Assembly: GCF_000003815.2 (NCBI RefSeq) | Contig: NC_049994.1 | Location: 15,470,409 to 15,534,408 of the forward strand | Length of the DNA stretch: 64,000 bases | Direction of reading: 5' to 3' | Origin: Branchiostoma floridae | Lineage: Eukaryota > Chordata > Leptocardii > Amphioxiformes > Branchiostomatidae | Part shown: one piece after another, positions 47,501-57,990 of the stretch | Layout of the letters: each line of letters starts with the position of its first letter | How positions within the stretch are numbered: position 1 is the stretch's first letter | Made by a program: the position numbers and the translations under genes | Notes under the pieces: generated by a model | What the model was told of the DNA's origin: nothing | The model's database searches: none | Seen by the model: only the letters and a program-made list of their open reading frames with translations

Positions 47501-49781
47501 GTCACATAAACATTGTCTTTAATTCTGTCGAACAAGGTTTTGTACATATACGTTGCGTTACACCACAACTCTCGCTCATTGAGAACATGTAAAAAATCCA
47601 GCTTCCAAGAGCGCCCAGTGCCCCCAAATCCAGCGATGATTTCTACTCTTGCGCTGACGTTTTGCCTTTGGGCGGTCAGGACATGAGTCCCAGTCACCTG
47701 CTGTCTTTGCGCATGTGGTCCGGCTGACATGTAAAGTCTGTACCCTGTGATTGCATGCTGATTTTCCTCGTATGTTACACGGATCTGACTAAGTTCGTAT
47801 GAGGCTCCAAAGTCAACGATCAAAGGTAGAGTCCGTTCAATGCGCCAAGTGGTAGACGGGTCCAGGTCCAGAGCCTTCCAGGCGGACCGTGAGCCTTGCA
47901 GGTTGTCTTGGACTGCCCAGTACTGAGAAACCCGTAACCATTGGTGATCGCTACCTAACAAAGTATAGAACAGAGAAATCTGTATTGACACAACAAAGGT
48001 ACAGCGACTTTCCTTAAATCTATAACAACTACTTACAGCAAACAGACATATACAGTAACTGACTTTTTGTTGAGCTTTGGCTTTTGGCATTGGCACAATA
48101 TATATATATGTATATTCACATATCTATCAATAGCTATCTATCTATATTTATGTATCTATGTATGTATCTATCTAAATTGTATCTATGCTTCTGAAGCTAA
48201 AAGACAGTTCTACCTGTCTTTACCTGATGTAGACGTGTTTTTGGTGATCGTCGAAGTTGCTTCGTCGTCGATGAGTGTTGCAGTAGCATTGGTTTCTCCT
48301 GTGACACGTAACGGATGTGTTAGTGTTACCTCTTCCACGTCCGGTCCAGCTGTACTCCTTCGTCCCCAAGCAGCGTCTGCAGTTGTATCTTGTACCGGTA
48401 CTACGGTAGTTTTGAGGTCGTCGCCTGAACTTTCTTCGTCGTCAACTTCTCGTGTTCGCCGACGCTTGGCCGATTTGGCACTTGTCTCACGATTTATGTC
48501 GTAGTGCTCTTCTTCAGTCCCGTCAGGTTGTGGATTGTCGTCGAGAAAGAGGTACGCTTCGTCGCCGGTGAAAGTAGGGTACTCAGCTTGTTGGTATAAC
48601 CCTTCACTTTTTGGTGAGGGATCAGAATCCACAGGTTTGTCAAGGGAATCAATGATTTCTACTCCAGAGTCCTGCAATTCATAAGACCCTTTGCCTTGAG
48701 GTAAGGGTTGTCCCTTGTCACCAACATTTGAAGAAATATTGAACGGTGCATCAATTGGTTTGTCGATTTGGGTTTGATGTGAAAGGTTATCATCGTCTCC
48801 CTTGTTTGGCGACCTTTTGGCGTCAAGCTGGATCACATCTGAAATGCTTTTCCATTCTCCCCAAGCGATGTCTGACGATCCAACCTCGTTGACTCTGCCG
48901 CTGTGAGTTGAAAAGCCCTTGTCGCTGCTAGGAGAGGTCAGCTGCTCGATGTCGCGTCGCCTTGCCGCCGCTGAGAGGTTGCCGTTGCTCTCCCGATCAT
49001 CCGAACGATCACGCCGCTTGCGGAGCAGGTAGGTCTGATAGTCGCGGTGGACTGGCGACACCGGGGTGCTCTCTGGTGCTGTGAGCGGAGCTACTTCTGT
49101 GGCCAAACTCTCGTTAGGGGAGAAATCTCCTGCAAAGTACTTTGAGATGAAGTACAAGGCTGTAGACATCAGGAAGAGAAGGACAATCGGGTTCCGCGTA
49201 CGGTCTTGGCGACCCCTCGCCCGTTGTTGTCGTCCTTCGAAGACAAAGGAAAAGAGCATCACAATTTTGTTAACTGGAGCATCGAATTATGTCAATGATA
49301 AATTAGAGCCAACAATGTTACAAGTTGCTCGCCAATGTCTAAGTAGAAGTATCGGTTTGACTTGTTGTGTGGGATTTTCAGCATTTCTCTTGTACAGGGA
49401 GGTGGAACGGAGAAAGTGCAACAGTTAAGAGAAAGGTCGAAAAGCAGAAAAGCCGACAAAATACCCACAAAACAAGTCTGACTAACACACCAGCTTGAAG
49501 ATACATTGTTTGCCACTCAAGTGTCAACGGAAGAGGGAAAATGAACCTCTAAAGTCTAAAAAAAGTCTCTCAGAGATGAATACATGTACGAGAGGTGTTT
49601 CTCGGTCACACCCAACAATAATAAGCACATTCAACTAAACATTTCGAGGCACAGCTTCGTCGTATGAAGGCTTTCATCAATATCCTCCAAATTTCAAATC
49701 TTAACAGCCCTTTCTTTCTAGGCGACGTCTTTTTGAAAATCAGTAGCATAGAAATGTTCAATCTTTACCTCGTCGTCTCAT
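41597..49781 (-). CDS. Receptor C: signal-anchor, two discoidin-like, two somatomedin-B, 7TM
   Basis: Twelve coding exons read on the minus strand: 49781-49769, 49234-48224, 47954-47475, 47318-46839, 46625-46555, 46030-45874, 45338-45273, 45034-45012, 44806-44712, 44206-44078, 43701-43587, 43207-41597. They join in frame to 1416 aa, with every junction GT-AG and in the same phase as genes A and B. The N-terminal half (MRRRGRQQRARGRQDRTRN, anchor, stalk, promoter) is clearly A-like, but the stalk is shorter by 140 codons. The dibasic site RKRR near residue 76 is kept; the second site reads KRRRTRE. The 7TM exon mixes gene B-like residues (AAHLLV, SPPFC, MSMTCATTDGVQYS) with gene A-like ones (YVALDDSIHLGAP). 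No disabling changes are seen. Confidence 0.85.
45685..45838 (-). repeat. GAGT/GAAT microsatellite in intron 6 of gene C
   Basis: GAGTGAGTGAATGAATG units occupy the same intron position and the same sense orientation as the CTCA/TTCA tract of gene A (24452-24677). The tract was therefore present before the two copies separated. Confidence 0.9.
46199..46514. mobile_element. Foldback MITE in intron 5 of gene C
   Basis: The ends are AAGGTGGGGTCACAC and GTGTGACCCCACCTT, with arms of about 120 bases (CAAGTCCGTTTGAGGTGCGTA against TACGCAGG..CTCATACGGACTT, and CTACCAGGC against GCCTGGTGG). The loop also has GAGTTAGCTG against CAGCTAACTC, so the whole unit can fold on itself. Confidence 0.8.
46678..46745 (-). 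mobile_element. LINE-type 3' tail in intron 4 of gene C
   Basis: On the minus strand the segment reads ATTGTACCTGATGCAATCG, then TGTGCAATAAACTTGATTTG. An AATAAA followed by a short degenerate tail repeat is typical of a truncated non-LTR retrotransposon end. Confidence 0.5.
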
Positions 49782-49845
49782 GGTTTGATACTGCGTCTTC
49801 CCCACTTCAGCTGCCAATGATTCCGTTCAGTAGACTACCGCAGGG

Positions 49846-49854
49846 AAATATATA
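49846..49854 (-). promoter_or_regulatory. TATA box of receptor gene C
   Basis: On the minus strand GTTATATATTTCCCTGCGGT lies about 65-73 bases before the ATG at 49781. It is almost identical to the gene A promoter. Confidence 0.6.
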
Positions 49855-50379
49855 ACATCATGTACTCGCCTTCGTGGCTACCGTCACGCGTCCAACACAA
49901 TATCACATATCAAGGCCCATTAAGATAATTATGTACAGTGATATCGAGATACAGCGAACAGATTCTTGTGACCATGTCGTGATCTTTCCTAACGAATCGC
50001 ATATAATGAATCTGGAAAGATTGACTTCTGTCGCAGCTAAGTTCAGTATCTGCTTGGAGATTAAGGGGCAGTCTCAAACACATGTACAGAAATGATGACA
50101 TTAGTACCATTAGGGTTGTAATATAAAACGAAGTTAGTTTTAAGAACTACAGGGATAGAAAATCTTAATTTCGAGCCTATTGTCCATAGCGTCGATAGTA
50201 TGTAGCAATAATCCGGAACTGAGCCTTTTTCTTGTACACTATAACAACAGCTTGCAACGATCCCATTGAAAGACATGAAAACCATCCAGTTGTTTTTGTA
50301 ACAAATGTCTATTGAGCAGGTGACAAAAGCTGATATTTGTTACTTTTGATTACTTCGAGATTGACTCCCCGACATTAAG

Positions 50380-50870
50380 ATTTTGTTTTATAGATACCAA
50401 GTATTCCATATCATCAACTGTTTCTGGGTCCATTTCACAGGTAGCCTGATTATATCTCGCTTATAGCAGCCCGCCCAACATCCGGGGAGGGGCCAATTAC
50501 AGCCCCGGACAGCAGAGTTTGTTTTACACAGACTATTTTACAGGCAACCATGGGGAAGGGCAAGTACTACATACATGTATGTGATGTTTGGTTTAGGAGA
50601 GGTCTGTCCTTGGTGCTGAAGAGTAGCCCATCATCAGATCCTGTCACTCCACCACTGGATTCATCCTTGGGCAGCAATGTTGGCCTCTCGTAGGTGCAGG
50701 TTAGGCCGACAACACGTCCAGCTCTGTAGAAGGTGCTGTAGGGTTTAATGGTCTTCTCCACGTGGGCATGCTGCGCTTGAAGCATTGCTCCATCTGAGCA
50801 TGTTGTCGCCAGTCCTGGTACCTTGGAACAGGCTCTATTGAGAATAACCCTAGTCACTAGTCATATTCAA
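50380..50870 (-). pseudogene. Coding-like fragment of unknown family (right arm), interrupted
   Basis: On the minus strand an open segment reads KPYSTFYRAGRVVGLTCTYE, ERPTLLPKDESSGG, GLLFSTKDRPLLNQTSHTCM and then LPFPMV. An insertion of about 100 bases (50445-50543) splits it, after which CEMDPETVDDMEYLV resumes. The left arm lacks this insertion but has its own frameshift, duplication and MITE. The substitutions between arms favour this strand and frame over the 47-codon plus-strand frame at 50550-50693. The family is not recognised. Confidence 0.45.
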
Positions 50871-51215
50871 TTCCAATCACAGCCACTACTACACCAGATC
50901 ACCCTTTTCCTAACTTAACTCAGGCTAAATTGAATATCAAGTTTCTGTTATGGACGTCCTCTTGGATGGCAGGTAAAGATGGAGGTCCCATGTTTGAGGA
51001 GAGATACACCTTGAGTACTAGTATGTTGAAACCCTTGTCCTGCCGAGGCTGCACATATACGGGTTGCACATACAATGTATATAATGCCTGTATGTGGGTC
51101 CAGTATCTTTACCGGTTTGGGGCATTTCTTACTTAAATCTGGCATTCCGTAGTAAACCGCATCAATTTTGGGAAGTAAGTCTGCAGCAGCAGCATAGAAT
51201 AGGTCAGGTTTTACT

Positions 51216-51246
51216 GATCTGATAAAAAGAAAAAAAAAAAAAACAG
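51216..51246. repeat. Poly-A run in the right arm
   Basis: AAAAAGAAAAAAAAAAAAAA marks a simple A-rich tract. No adjoining retroelement was recognised. Confidence 0.7.
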
Positions 51247-51839
51247 CTCAGAGGGGAGGGGGGTAAGTTGGCAAAAAATTCAAGCATAACCGAGGTCTGT
51301 AAAAATCCCACCGGACTTTATCTTAAGAGTTGAGGTCCTTCCCTGAGTGTGAGTAGATCAAACCTTAATGTCTTAAAAGTTACATAGCTTGTACTTACTG
51401 TACAAACCTATAGCAGCTTTGCCTTAAACTTTAAAGTTGTTTACTATTCATGCCAAACAAATTACCTCATGTGTCTGGGAACTAGTTTAAGTTGTATCAG
51501 TACAATCACGAGCACTGCTAAGTACACTTCACACCCGTGTTTGTTGCTGTAATCAACTTACTTCTTTCATTAACTAAAAGCCAAGCATTGTTGGTCTGCA
51601 CACCCTCTCATACACCTCAGGTAACAAAATCATCCTGGAATGTAATCTATCCGCTGTTCTGGTGTTACTGTCTGATTAGTCTAAACAACCTTTCTCCAAT
51701 CAGGAGATTCAAGAAGATATGATTTTTCAGTTTTTTTTTCCGTGGATACTATTACTCGTACAGAGAGATGGTGACAAATGGAGTTATATGAACGAGCCTG
51801 TTACATGAAAAAAATCACAGACAATTGTCAGAGTATCAC

Positions 51840-53040
51840 CTATGCTGGGGTGAATATCGAATCCAGATTGTTCTGCAGAATCCTTGACCTTTTACTTTTT
51901 TACAGACAATAACCTGATTTAATATTTATAAAGTTGTATTGTTGGTGTTCTTAAAACTGAATGGATAGTTCAGTAATTCATGCTCTTGTTCAGTTAGTGT
52001 TTAATTTACGTTGAGTTGATCACAGTTACCCTTATGTTTGACTAGTCATGCTTTATGTTATACGATTATTGTTACGTTTATGCTGATTAATTTGGACTCC
52101 CTTGGAAATCAGTTCCTTTTTGAACTGTAGGGATTACCCTAGAAGATTAATAAAAAAATTAACAAAAAGTTCTGCTGGGACAAATGTTCGAGCTGGTACC
52201 TCCATGATATTACAGATGAAGGGCTAGCAACTCCTCCCTGTAAAAATATACCCTGCTACAGAAACAGCAAGAAGACTTGCTGGCCTATGTGCCATTGAAC
52301 GAGTAATTTCCAAGCAGACCTACCGGCGGCAAGACAGAATCCCTTTGTCAAAAACAAAATCTATTTGTCATCAGTGGCCTGCTGGATACTATTTATTTCC
52401 TGAATGCTAACATTTACAGAAAACTATAACGTTATGTAATAACGTTATTAAGTGTCCTCAATGTTGTCAGAAGTCTCACGCAAACATAGCACAACGCAGC
52501 AGATACTGTAGACGTATTTATCATTATTACACCATAAATGTTGAAATGTAACATATACATATATGTATAGCGATATAGCTTTGTGCATGAGGAACTTTTA
52601 TAGCTACGGAAAATCTGGAGCCCAAAACCTCGCTTTCTTGCACTTCACATGTACGTCGCTAGGTGTCTAGAAGTCAGCTCAGTTCACCCTTTGTGAGGTG
52701 ACACCAGAATTTTTAAATTTCTTGCTTCTTTTGCAAACAAAACACACAGAAACATTTTCAGTTAGTATATTGACAATTCTTACCGAACACATGACATATT
52801 TTTCTCTTTTGAAGTCTTCAGAACACGTTGCAAGAAAATATATGAAAAATTGTCCTCCCCAGAGCAAAAATGAATGGTTGAGTCCATCACATGACTAGCA
52901 GCTGATTTGCACCCTGCGTCATTTCCAGCTATACCAGCGAAAACTGGAGTCGTTTCGTCTCCAGTCTTCTTCTTTCTGTAACGTTACAGTTGTCTTTCCT
53001 GGCCTCCAAACCACCCGACAAGTCGTGTCTCTGACGTGGC
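51840..53040. other. No gene recognised
   Basis: AT-rich unique sequence beyond the right arm of the duplication. GTAACGTTAC-type palindromes occur near 52430 and 52980. The last 150 bases become less AT-rich before the candidate exon at 53053. Confidence 0.5.
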
Positions 53041-53052
53041 GGTACATCTGCT

Positions 53053-53103
53053 ATGGTGTACCAAGTCAGGATGAACGGGGGAGCCGGCATTCCCTCGGAT
53101 ATG
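53053..53103 (+). CDS. Candidate first coding exon of an unidentified gene
   Basis: ATG at 53053, or at 53071 in the same frame, opens MVYQVRMNGGAGIPSDM and ends exactly at ATG|GTGAGT, a strong donor. The preceding 150 bases are GC-richer than their surroundings and include a pyrimidine-rich stretch (CAGTCTTCTTCTTTCTG), as at a housekeeping promoter. The following sequence is a typical long intron, soon replaced by the composite repeat. I do not recognise the protein, and no second exon was found in the window. Confidence 0.35.
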
Positions 53104-54258
53104 GTGAGTTGGTAGTTCTGTTTTGGAAGGTCACAACGTCGAAGTATGGCAAAAAGGAAGTAACGTTGTAGTGTACTAGTTCTGTGTTTCTATGCTTCTC
53201 TATTTTCATCAGATGTATTTTTACAGTACGAATACACGTAAAATATTGTAGGGTACAAGCAGATTTTTTATACACAGAAACATTGCAGCCGAACAGACAA
53301 ATTATGTGTTTGGCGTTGTCGTTTTCTGCCCGCCAAAATCATGCATGGTGAATGCGTGTTACGTTCCAATGTTTACTGGAGGCGTACAAGCTATTTTAGT
53401 ACGTTTATTTAGTCTCTATCGTTGAACTAAAAGATTTGGACACCGCTACCGTAGCTTGGATCCTCTTTTGTATCCGTATATTTAGTTTTGTGTGCTGTAT
53501 TACGGAGAATTAGGTTGTGTTTTGGGTGGAAATGCAAATGCTGAATGTAAATGTCCCAGATGTGACCTAGATCTCGTGTGTGTTTAGTATTTACATGTCA
53601 TGTACATAATGTATGCAGCCTGGAAAGACACACAGATGGCCATGTGAAACCTTGGACTATATCCTTAGGCCATGTTTTGATTTGATTATACGGATGACAT
53701 CCTCTGGGATGTCCCCAAAACTGATGCGAGCGTGCGAATAAAAGAAGGAGCTAACATATACAGTGTTCCTGATGAAACAGTGACCTCAACATAACCTCCA
53801 CACCAGGGCTGCCTCCAGAGGTGTAGCGCGCCATTTTGAGTACATAGAAGACTCCATTCAATCAGTCGTAGCACAGTTACAATTCGTCAAATCAGGTCAT
53901 CAAATATGTCCACGTAACGATGAAGGCTCAGAGAACCTTGTGTACCTCACAAGATAAATTAGACTTTTACTAGATTGACGGGTTACCACCTCAAAGTTTG
54001 GACTAACTCAGATTTTTCGGAAGCCGCCATGTTTCTAGCCGCCATGTTTCCGGATGAAATACGCACCACATGGGGGTTTTGCGGTACCCGGTCACAAAGT
54101 AAAACGCATCTGTTTCCGGGACACACTGTCGGTAGAAGTGCATGAAACCATGCACATGAACCGACGGACTTAGGCGGTGAAAGAGACAACCTCCTTTACA
54201 ACAAGAAGTTACAGGAACAGTTTAAGACTTCGGCGGGAGGACAGCTGTGTCAATTCAA

Positions 54259-55375
54259 AGCTATTCCGACAGTGTATCATTCAAATGAAACGATGTAGGG
54301 GTGTATCATTCAAATGATACAGGTTAAGATACAAGAATCCCAATTGGTGCAACATTCAAAGGACAAGGCTCCATGGAAAAGACTGAGCTATTCCGACAGT
54401 GTATCATTCAAATGAAACAGGTAATATATTGCGATCTAGAGGTGTATCATTTAAATGATACAGATAAGATACAATAATCCCAACTGTTGCAACATTCAAA
54501 GGACAAAGGGAAAGACTAAGCTATTCCGACAGTGTATCATTCAAATGAAACAGGTAATATATTGCTATCTAGAGGTGTATCATTCAAATGATACAGGATA
54601 AGATACAAGAATCCCAACTGGTGCAACATTCAAAGGACAAAAGGAAAGACTAAGCTATTCTGACAGTGTATCTTTCATATGATACAGGGCGATATACAGC
54701 GATCTAAAGGGTGTATCATTCAAATGATACAGGATAAGATACAAGAATCCCAACTGGTGCAACATTCAAAGGACAAAAGGAAAGACTAAGTTATTCCGAC
54801 AGTGTATCTTTCATATGATACAGGGCGATATACAGCGATCTAAAGGGTGTATCATTCAAATGATACAGGATAAGATACAAGAATCCCAACTGGTGCAACA
54901 TTCAAAGGACAAAAGGAAAGACTAAGCTATTCTGACAGTGTATCATTCAAATGAAACAGGTAATATATTGCTATCTAGGGGTGTATCATTCAAATGATAC
55001 AGGATAAGATACAAGAATCCCAACTAGTGCAACATTCAAAGGACAAAGGGAAAGATTAAGCTATTCCGACAGTGTATCTTTCATATGATACAGGGCAATA
55101 TACAGCGATCTAAAGGGTGTATCATTCAAATGATACAGGATAAGATACAAGAATCCCAACTAGTGCAACATTCAAAGGACAAAGGGAAAGATTAAGTTAT
55201 TCCGACAGTGTATCTTTCATATGATACAGGGCAATATACAGCGATCTAAAGGGTGTATCATTCAAATGATACAGGTTAAGATACAAGAATCCCAACTAGT
55301 GCAACATTCAAAGGACAAAGGGAAAAATTAAGCTATTCCGACAGTGTATCATTCAAATGAAACAGGGTAATATGC
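54259..55375 (+). repeat. Satellite array, 127-136 bp unit, about 8.5 copies
   Basis: Unit starts (AGCTATTCCGACAG or variant) fall at 54259, 54386, 54519, 54653, 54789, 54925, 55059, 55195 and 55331. Each unit has two near-palindromes of the form GTATCATTCAAATGATAC (often GAAAC in the first), then AAGATACAAGAATCCCAACT, GTGCAACATTCAAAGGACAA and AAAGACTAAG. Some units carry GTATCTTTCATATGATAC instead, and the two types alternate in part. Confidence 0.95.
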
Positions 55376-55382
55376 AGCGGGG

Positions 55383-55915
55383 TTTGACTTGAAAATGAAA
55401 TGTCCCACATTTTCTATCATATATAGATTGATTCGATGATCTTAGCAGAAGGTGTGTCCTTTGTGTGTTTTTTTAGAAATGAAAAATTTGGTGTGATTTC
55501 GGACAGTGTGTTTCTTTCAGCATCGAATCGGGGACATTCACAGATGAAATGTGTTTCATTTTCGACTGCATTCGTTGTGCACTGCTTACAAATTCTTTCA
55601 TGAGCAGGTAGCTTTTTATATCTTCCTTTCTCTATTTCTAATGAGTGCGAACTAATTCTTAACTTACATATTGTTGAGCGGAATTCAAAATTGGTACAAG
55701 TAGTTTTCCATGTCGTATGCTGTTTTTAAGTTTTTGTAAAATCTAAGTTTTCCTTCGTCTACGGATAACTTGTGAAAGAAACTTTGAATGTACATGTCAA
55801 TTAGTCTTTACTCCTTAACAATGTACAGGAATAGCCGTTGTCTAAGTTTACATCAACTGGGTATATACCAAGCTCTGCTCTACATGCTGAGTTACTAGAA
55901 CTTCTTTGTACTCCG
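55383..55915 (-). mobile_element. Non-LTR retrotransposon (LINE) 3' fragment, broken
   Basis: On the minus strand the segment reads SNSACRAELGIYPVDVNLD, then after a break LRISSHSLEIEKGRYKKLPA, and then a C-x2-C...H-x-I-C-x-C-P pattern (CKQC..THFICECP). This order is that of the C-terminal end of CR1/Jockey-type LINE polyproteins. Stops and frameshifts interrupt it. The part after it (55388-55508) also occurs alone in gene B intron 3. Confidence 0.7.
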
Positions 55916-55929
55916 AGAATATACAACGA

Positions 55930-56075
55930 TCTAGAGGGTGTATCATTCAAATGACGCAGGGGAATATACATTGATCTAAAGGGTGCATCATTCAGATGAT
56001 ACAGGTTATCAAGATACAAGAATCCCAACTGGTGCAACATTCAAAGGGCAGAGGGAAAGACTAAGACTAAGTTGT
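55930..56075 (+). repeat. Isolated satellite unit between LINE fragments
   Basis: GGTGTATCATTCAAATGACG, GGTGCATCATTCAGATGATA and AGATACAAGAATCCCAACTG show a diverged unit of the 54259 array. Further single units occur near 56415-56550 and 56760-56990. Confidence 0.75.
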
Positions 56076-56094
56076 CTCGTACACATTCCCTTCT

Positions 56095-56425
56095 GCATCT
56101 TTGTTTTGTAATCTAAAAGTAATGACTATATATGATATAAACAAACTTCAAAGTTCTCTTTTCGTCCACAAAACAATAAACAAGTTCTTGTGTACCAAAG
56201 CAATTCCATGGCCTTTTCCATCACTACAGCACTGGACAGTGGAACAACCTAAATCAGATCCAAGTAAAAACGCCAAGTTCAGATACCCGCAAAGTTGGAA
56301 TAGTTTGAATCAAAATATCTGTTCTCCCCCTGCACGTCCTTTCATCCTTTAATTTGTGTTATGTTATCTTTTTTAAACATTGTGCAAAAAAATAAATCAA
56401 ATCAATTAAATCAAGATATCCCGAC
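56095..56425 (+). mobile_element. LINE C-terminal fragment with 3' tail
   Basis: A frame reads MTIYDINKLQSSLFVHKTIN and later KFRYPQSWNSLNQNI, then stops. The pattern (..YD.NKL..LF..K..NK.. then FRY....WNSL...I) is typical of the extreme C-terminus of LINE polyproteins. It ends in AAATAAATCAAATCAATTAAATC, a short-repeat tail, so this is a 5'-truncated insertion. Confidence 0.65.
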
Positions 56426-56639
56426 AGTATATCATTCAAATGATACGGAATAATATACAACGATCTAGAGGGTGTATCATATCAAATGATGCAGGTTAAG
56501 ATACAAGAATCCTAGCATAATCCTAGCATAGGTGTAGCATTCAAAGGACATGGACCTGAACCGGACCTGAATTTTCTGTACCGGTACCCAGCCCTAATGT
56601 GTAGTGATATAGGTTGATGGATTTGTTAGTACTCAATGT

Positions 56640-56745
56640 AATCTGTATTTCTATTATATTTTATCTGACCTCCCTCATGACCTCAATGAAAAGCGGCCTG
56701 CTGGCCGATTTGAGCTTCTCGTGAATGAATAAAGGTTCAAACAAA
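56640..56745 (+). mobile_element. LINE-type 3' end
   Basis: AAAGCGGCCTGCTGGCCGAT is followed by TTGAGCTTCTCGTGAATGAA and TAAAGGTTCAAAC. A GC-rich hairpin (GCGGCCTGCTGGCC) followed by AATAAAGG and a short tail is typical of CR1-like retrotransposon ends. Confidence 0.5.
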
Positions 56746-57000
56746 AAGACAGAAGGAAAGACGAACATATGCCGAATCATTCAAATGAGAAAGGGTAATA
56801 TACAGCGATATAAAGGGTATATCATTCAATTGATACAGGTTAAAATGCAAGCATCCTAAAAGTGTAACATTCAAAGGACAGAGGGAAAAACTAAGATATC
56901 CCAATAGTGCATAATTGAAATGACACAAGGCAATATACAGCAATCTAGTGGGTGAATCATTCAAATGATACAAGAATCCTGAAGGTGTAACATTCGTTCA

Positions 57001-57270
57001 TATAAATTGACAGTTGTCCTCCCGTCGAAACTTTGTAATTGAAGGAGGTGATACGGATAAAACAGCGCCTTTCTACAACTGTGTCATATAAATTGACACA
57101 GAATCCTTCCGTCGAAACTTTGTTATTGAAGGAGGTAATACGGATAAAACAGCGCCTTTCTACAATTGTGTCTTATAAATTGACACAGTTGTCCTTCCGT
57201 CGAAACTTTCTGTTATATTAAAGGAGGTTAATATGGATGGAACAGCGCCTTTCTACAACTGTATCATATA
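57001..57270 (+). repeat. Tandem repeat, 87-88 bp unit, three copies
   Basis: CGTCGAAACTTTGT recurs at 57023, 57110 and 57198. Each is followed by GAAGGAGGT, ATACGGATAAAACAGCGCCT, TTCTACAACTGTGTC and an ATAAATTGACACAG block. The last half-unit abuts the right satellite array. Confidence 0.9.
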
Positions 57271-57274
57271 TAAT

Positions 57275-57990
57275 AGTCTTTCCCGGCGAGTTTGTCCTTT
57301 GAATGTTGCACCAGTCGGGATTCTTGTATCTTATCCTGTATCATTTGAATGATACACCCTTTAGATCGCTGCATATTACCCTGTATCGTTTGAATGATAC
57401 ACTGTCGGAATAGCTTAGTCTTTCCCATGGAGTTTGTCCTTTGAATGTTGCACCAGTTGGGATTCTTGTATCTTAACCTGTATCATTTAAATGATACACC
57501 CCCTAGATCGCTGTATATTGCCCTGTATCATTTGAATGATACACTGTCGGAATAGCTTAGTCTTTCCCATGGAGTTTGTCCTTTGAATGTTGCACCAGTT
57601 GGGATTATTGTATCTTAACCTGTATCATTTGAATGATACACCCCCTAGATCGCTGTATATTGCCCTGTATCATTTGAATGATACACTGTCGGAATAGCTT
57701 AGTCTTTCCCATGGAGTTTGTCCTTTGAATGTTGCACCAGTTGGGATTATTGTATCTTAACCTGTATCATTTGAATGATACACCCCATAGATCGCTGTAT
57801 ATTACCTATTTCATTTGAATGATACACTGCCGGAATAGCTTAGTCTTTCCCTTTGTCCTTTGAATGTTGCACCAGTTGGGATTCTTGTATCTTAACCTAT
57901 ATCATTTGAATGATACACCCCATAGATCGCTGTATGTACATTGTGTATTACCCTGTATCATTTGAATGATACACTGTCGTCGGAATAGCT
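57275..57990 (-). repeat. Satellite array in inverted orientation, ~142 bp unit, about 5 copies
   Basis: GGAATAGCTTAGTC recurs at 57407, 57549, 57691 and 57832, with a last copy at 57982. The unit is the reverse complement of the 54259 array (TTTGTCCTTTGAATGTTGCA, CAGTTGGGATTCTTGTATCT, GTATCATTTGAATGATAC twice). Units here are longer by a CATGGAG segment and more uniform than those on the left. Confidence 0.95.

Larger units (their letters stand above)
41597..51840 (-). repeat. Right arm of the large inverted duplication (holds receptor gene C)
   Basis: Reverse-complement partner of 18255-28853. Homology at the outer end stops near 51840 (TCAGAGTATCACC). The promoter, exon 1, intron 1 and exon 2 of gene C correspond to those of gene A. 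Towards the inner end the match shifts to gene B, including the 3' flank (taaagtcccgccaaaaatttctgcag in B against cataaagtggcgccaaatttctcagcag in C). Confidence 0.75.

Noticed and set aside
50550-50693. 47-codon frame starting MGKGKYY, conserved in both duplication arms with no indels
   Set aside because: The opposite strand carries a longer coding-like frame with better amino-acid conservation between arms, and the donor-like GTATGT seen in the left arm is not used consistently. It is most likely a shadow.
56737-56973. Minus-strand frame of 78 codons with repeated HLND/LNDxP words
   Set aside because: It is the translation of satellite units (ATGATTCAcc and related) and not a gene.
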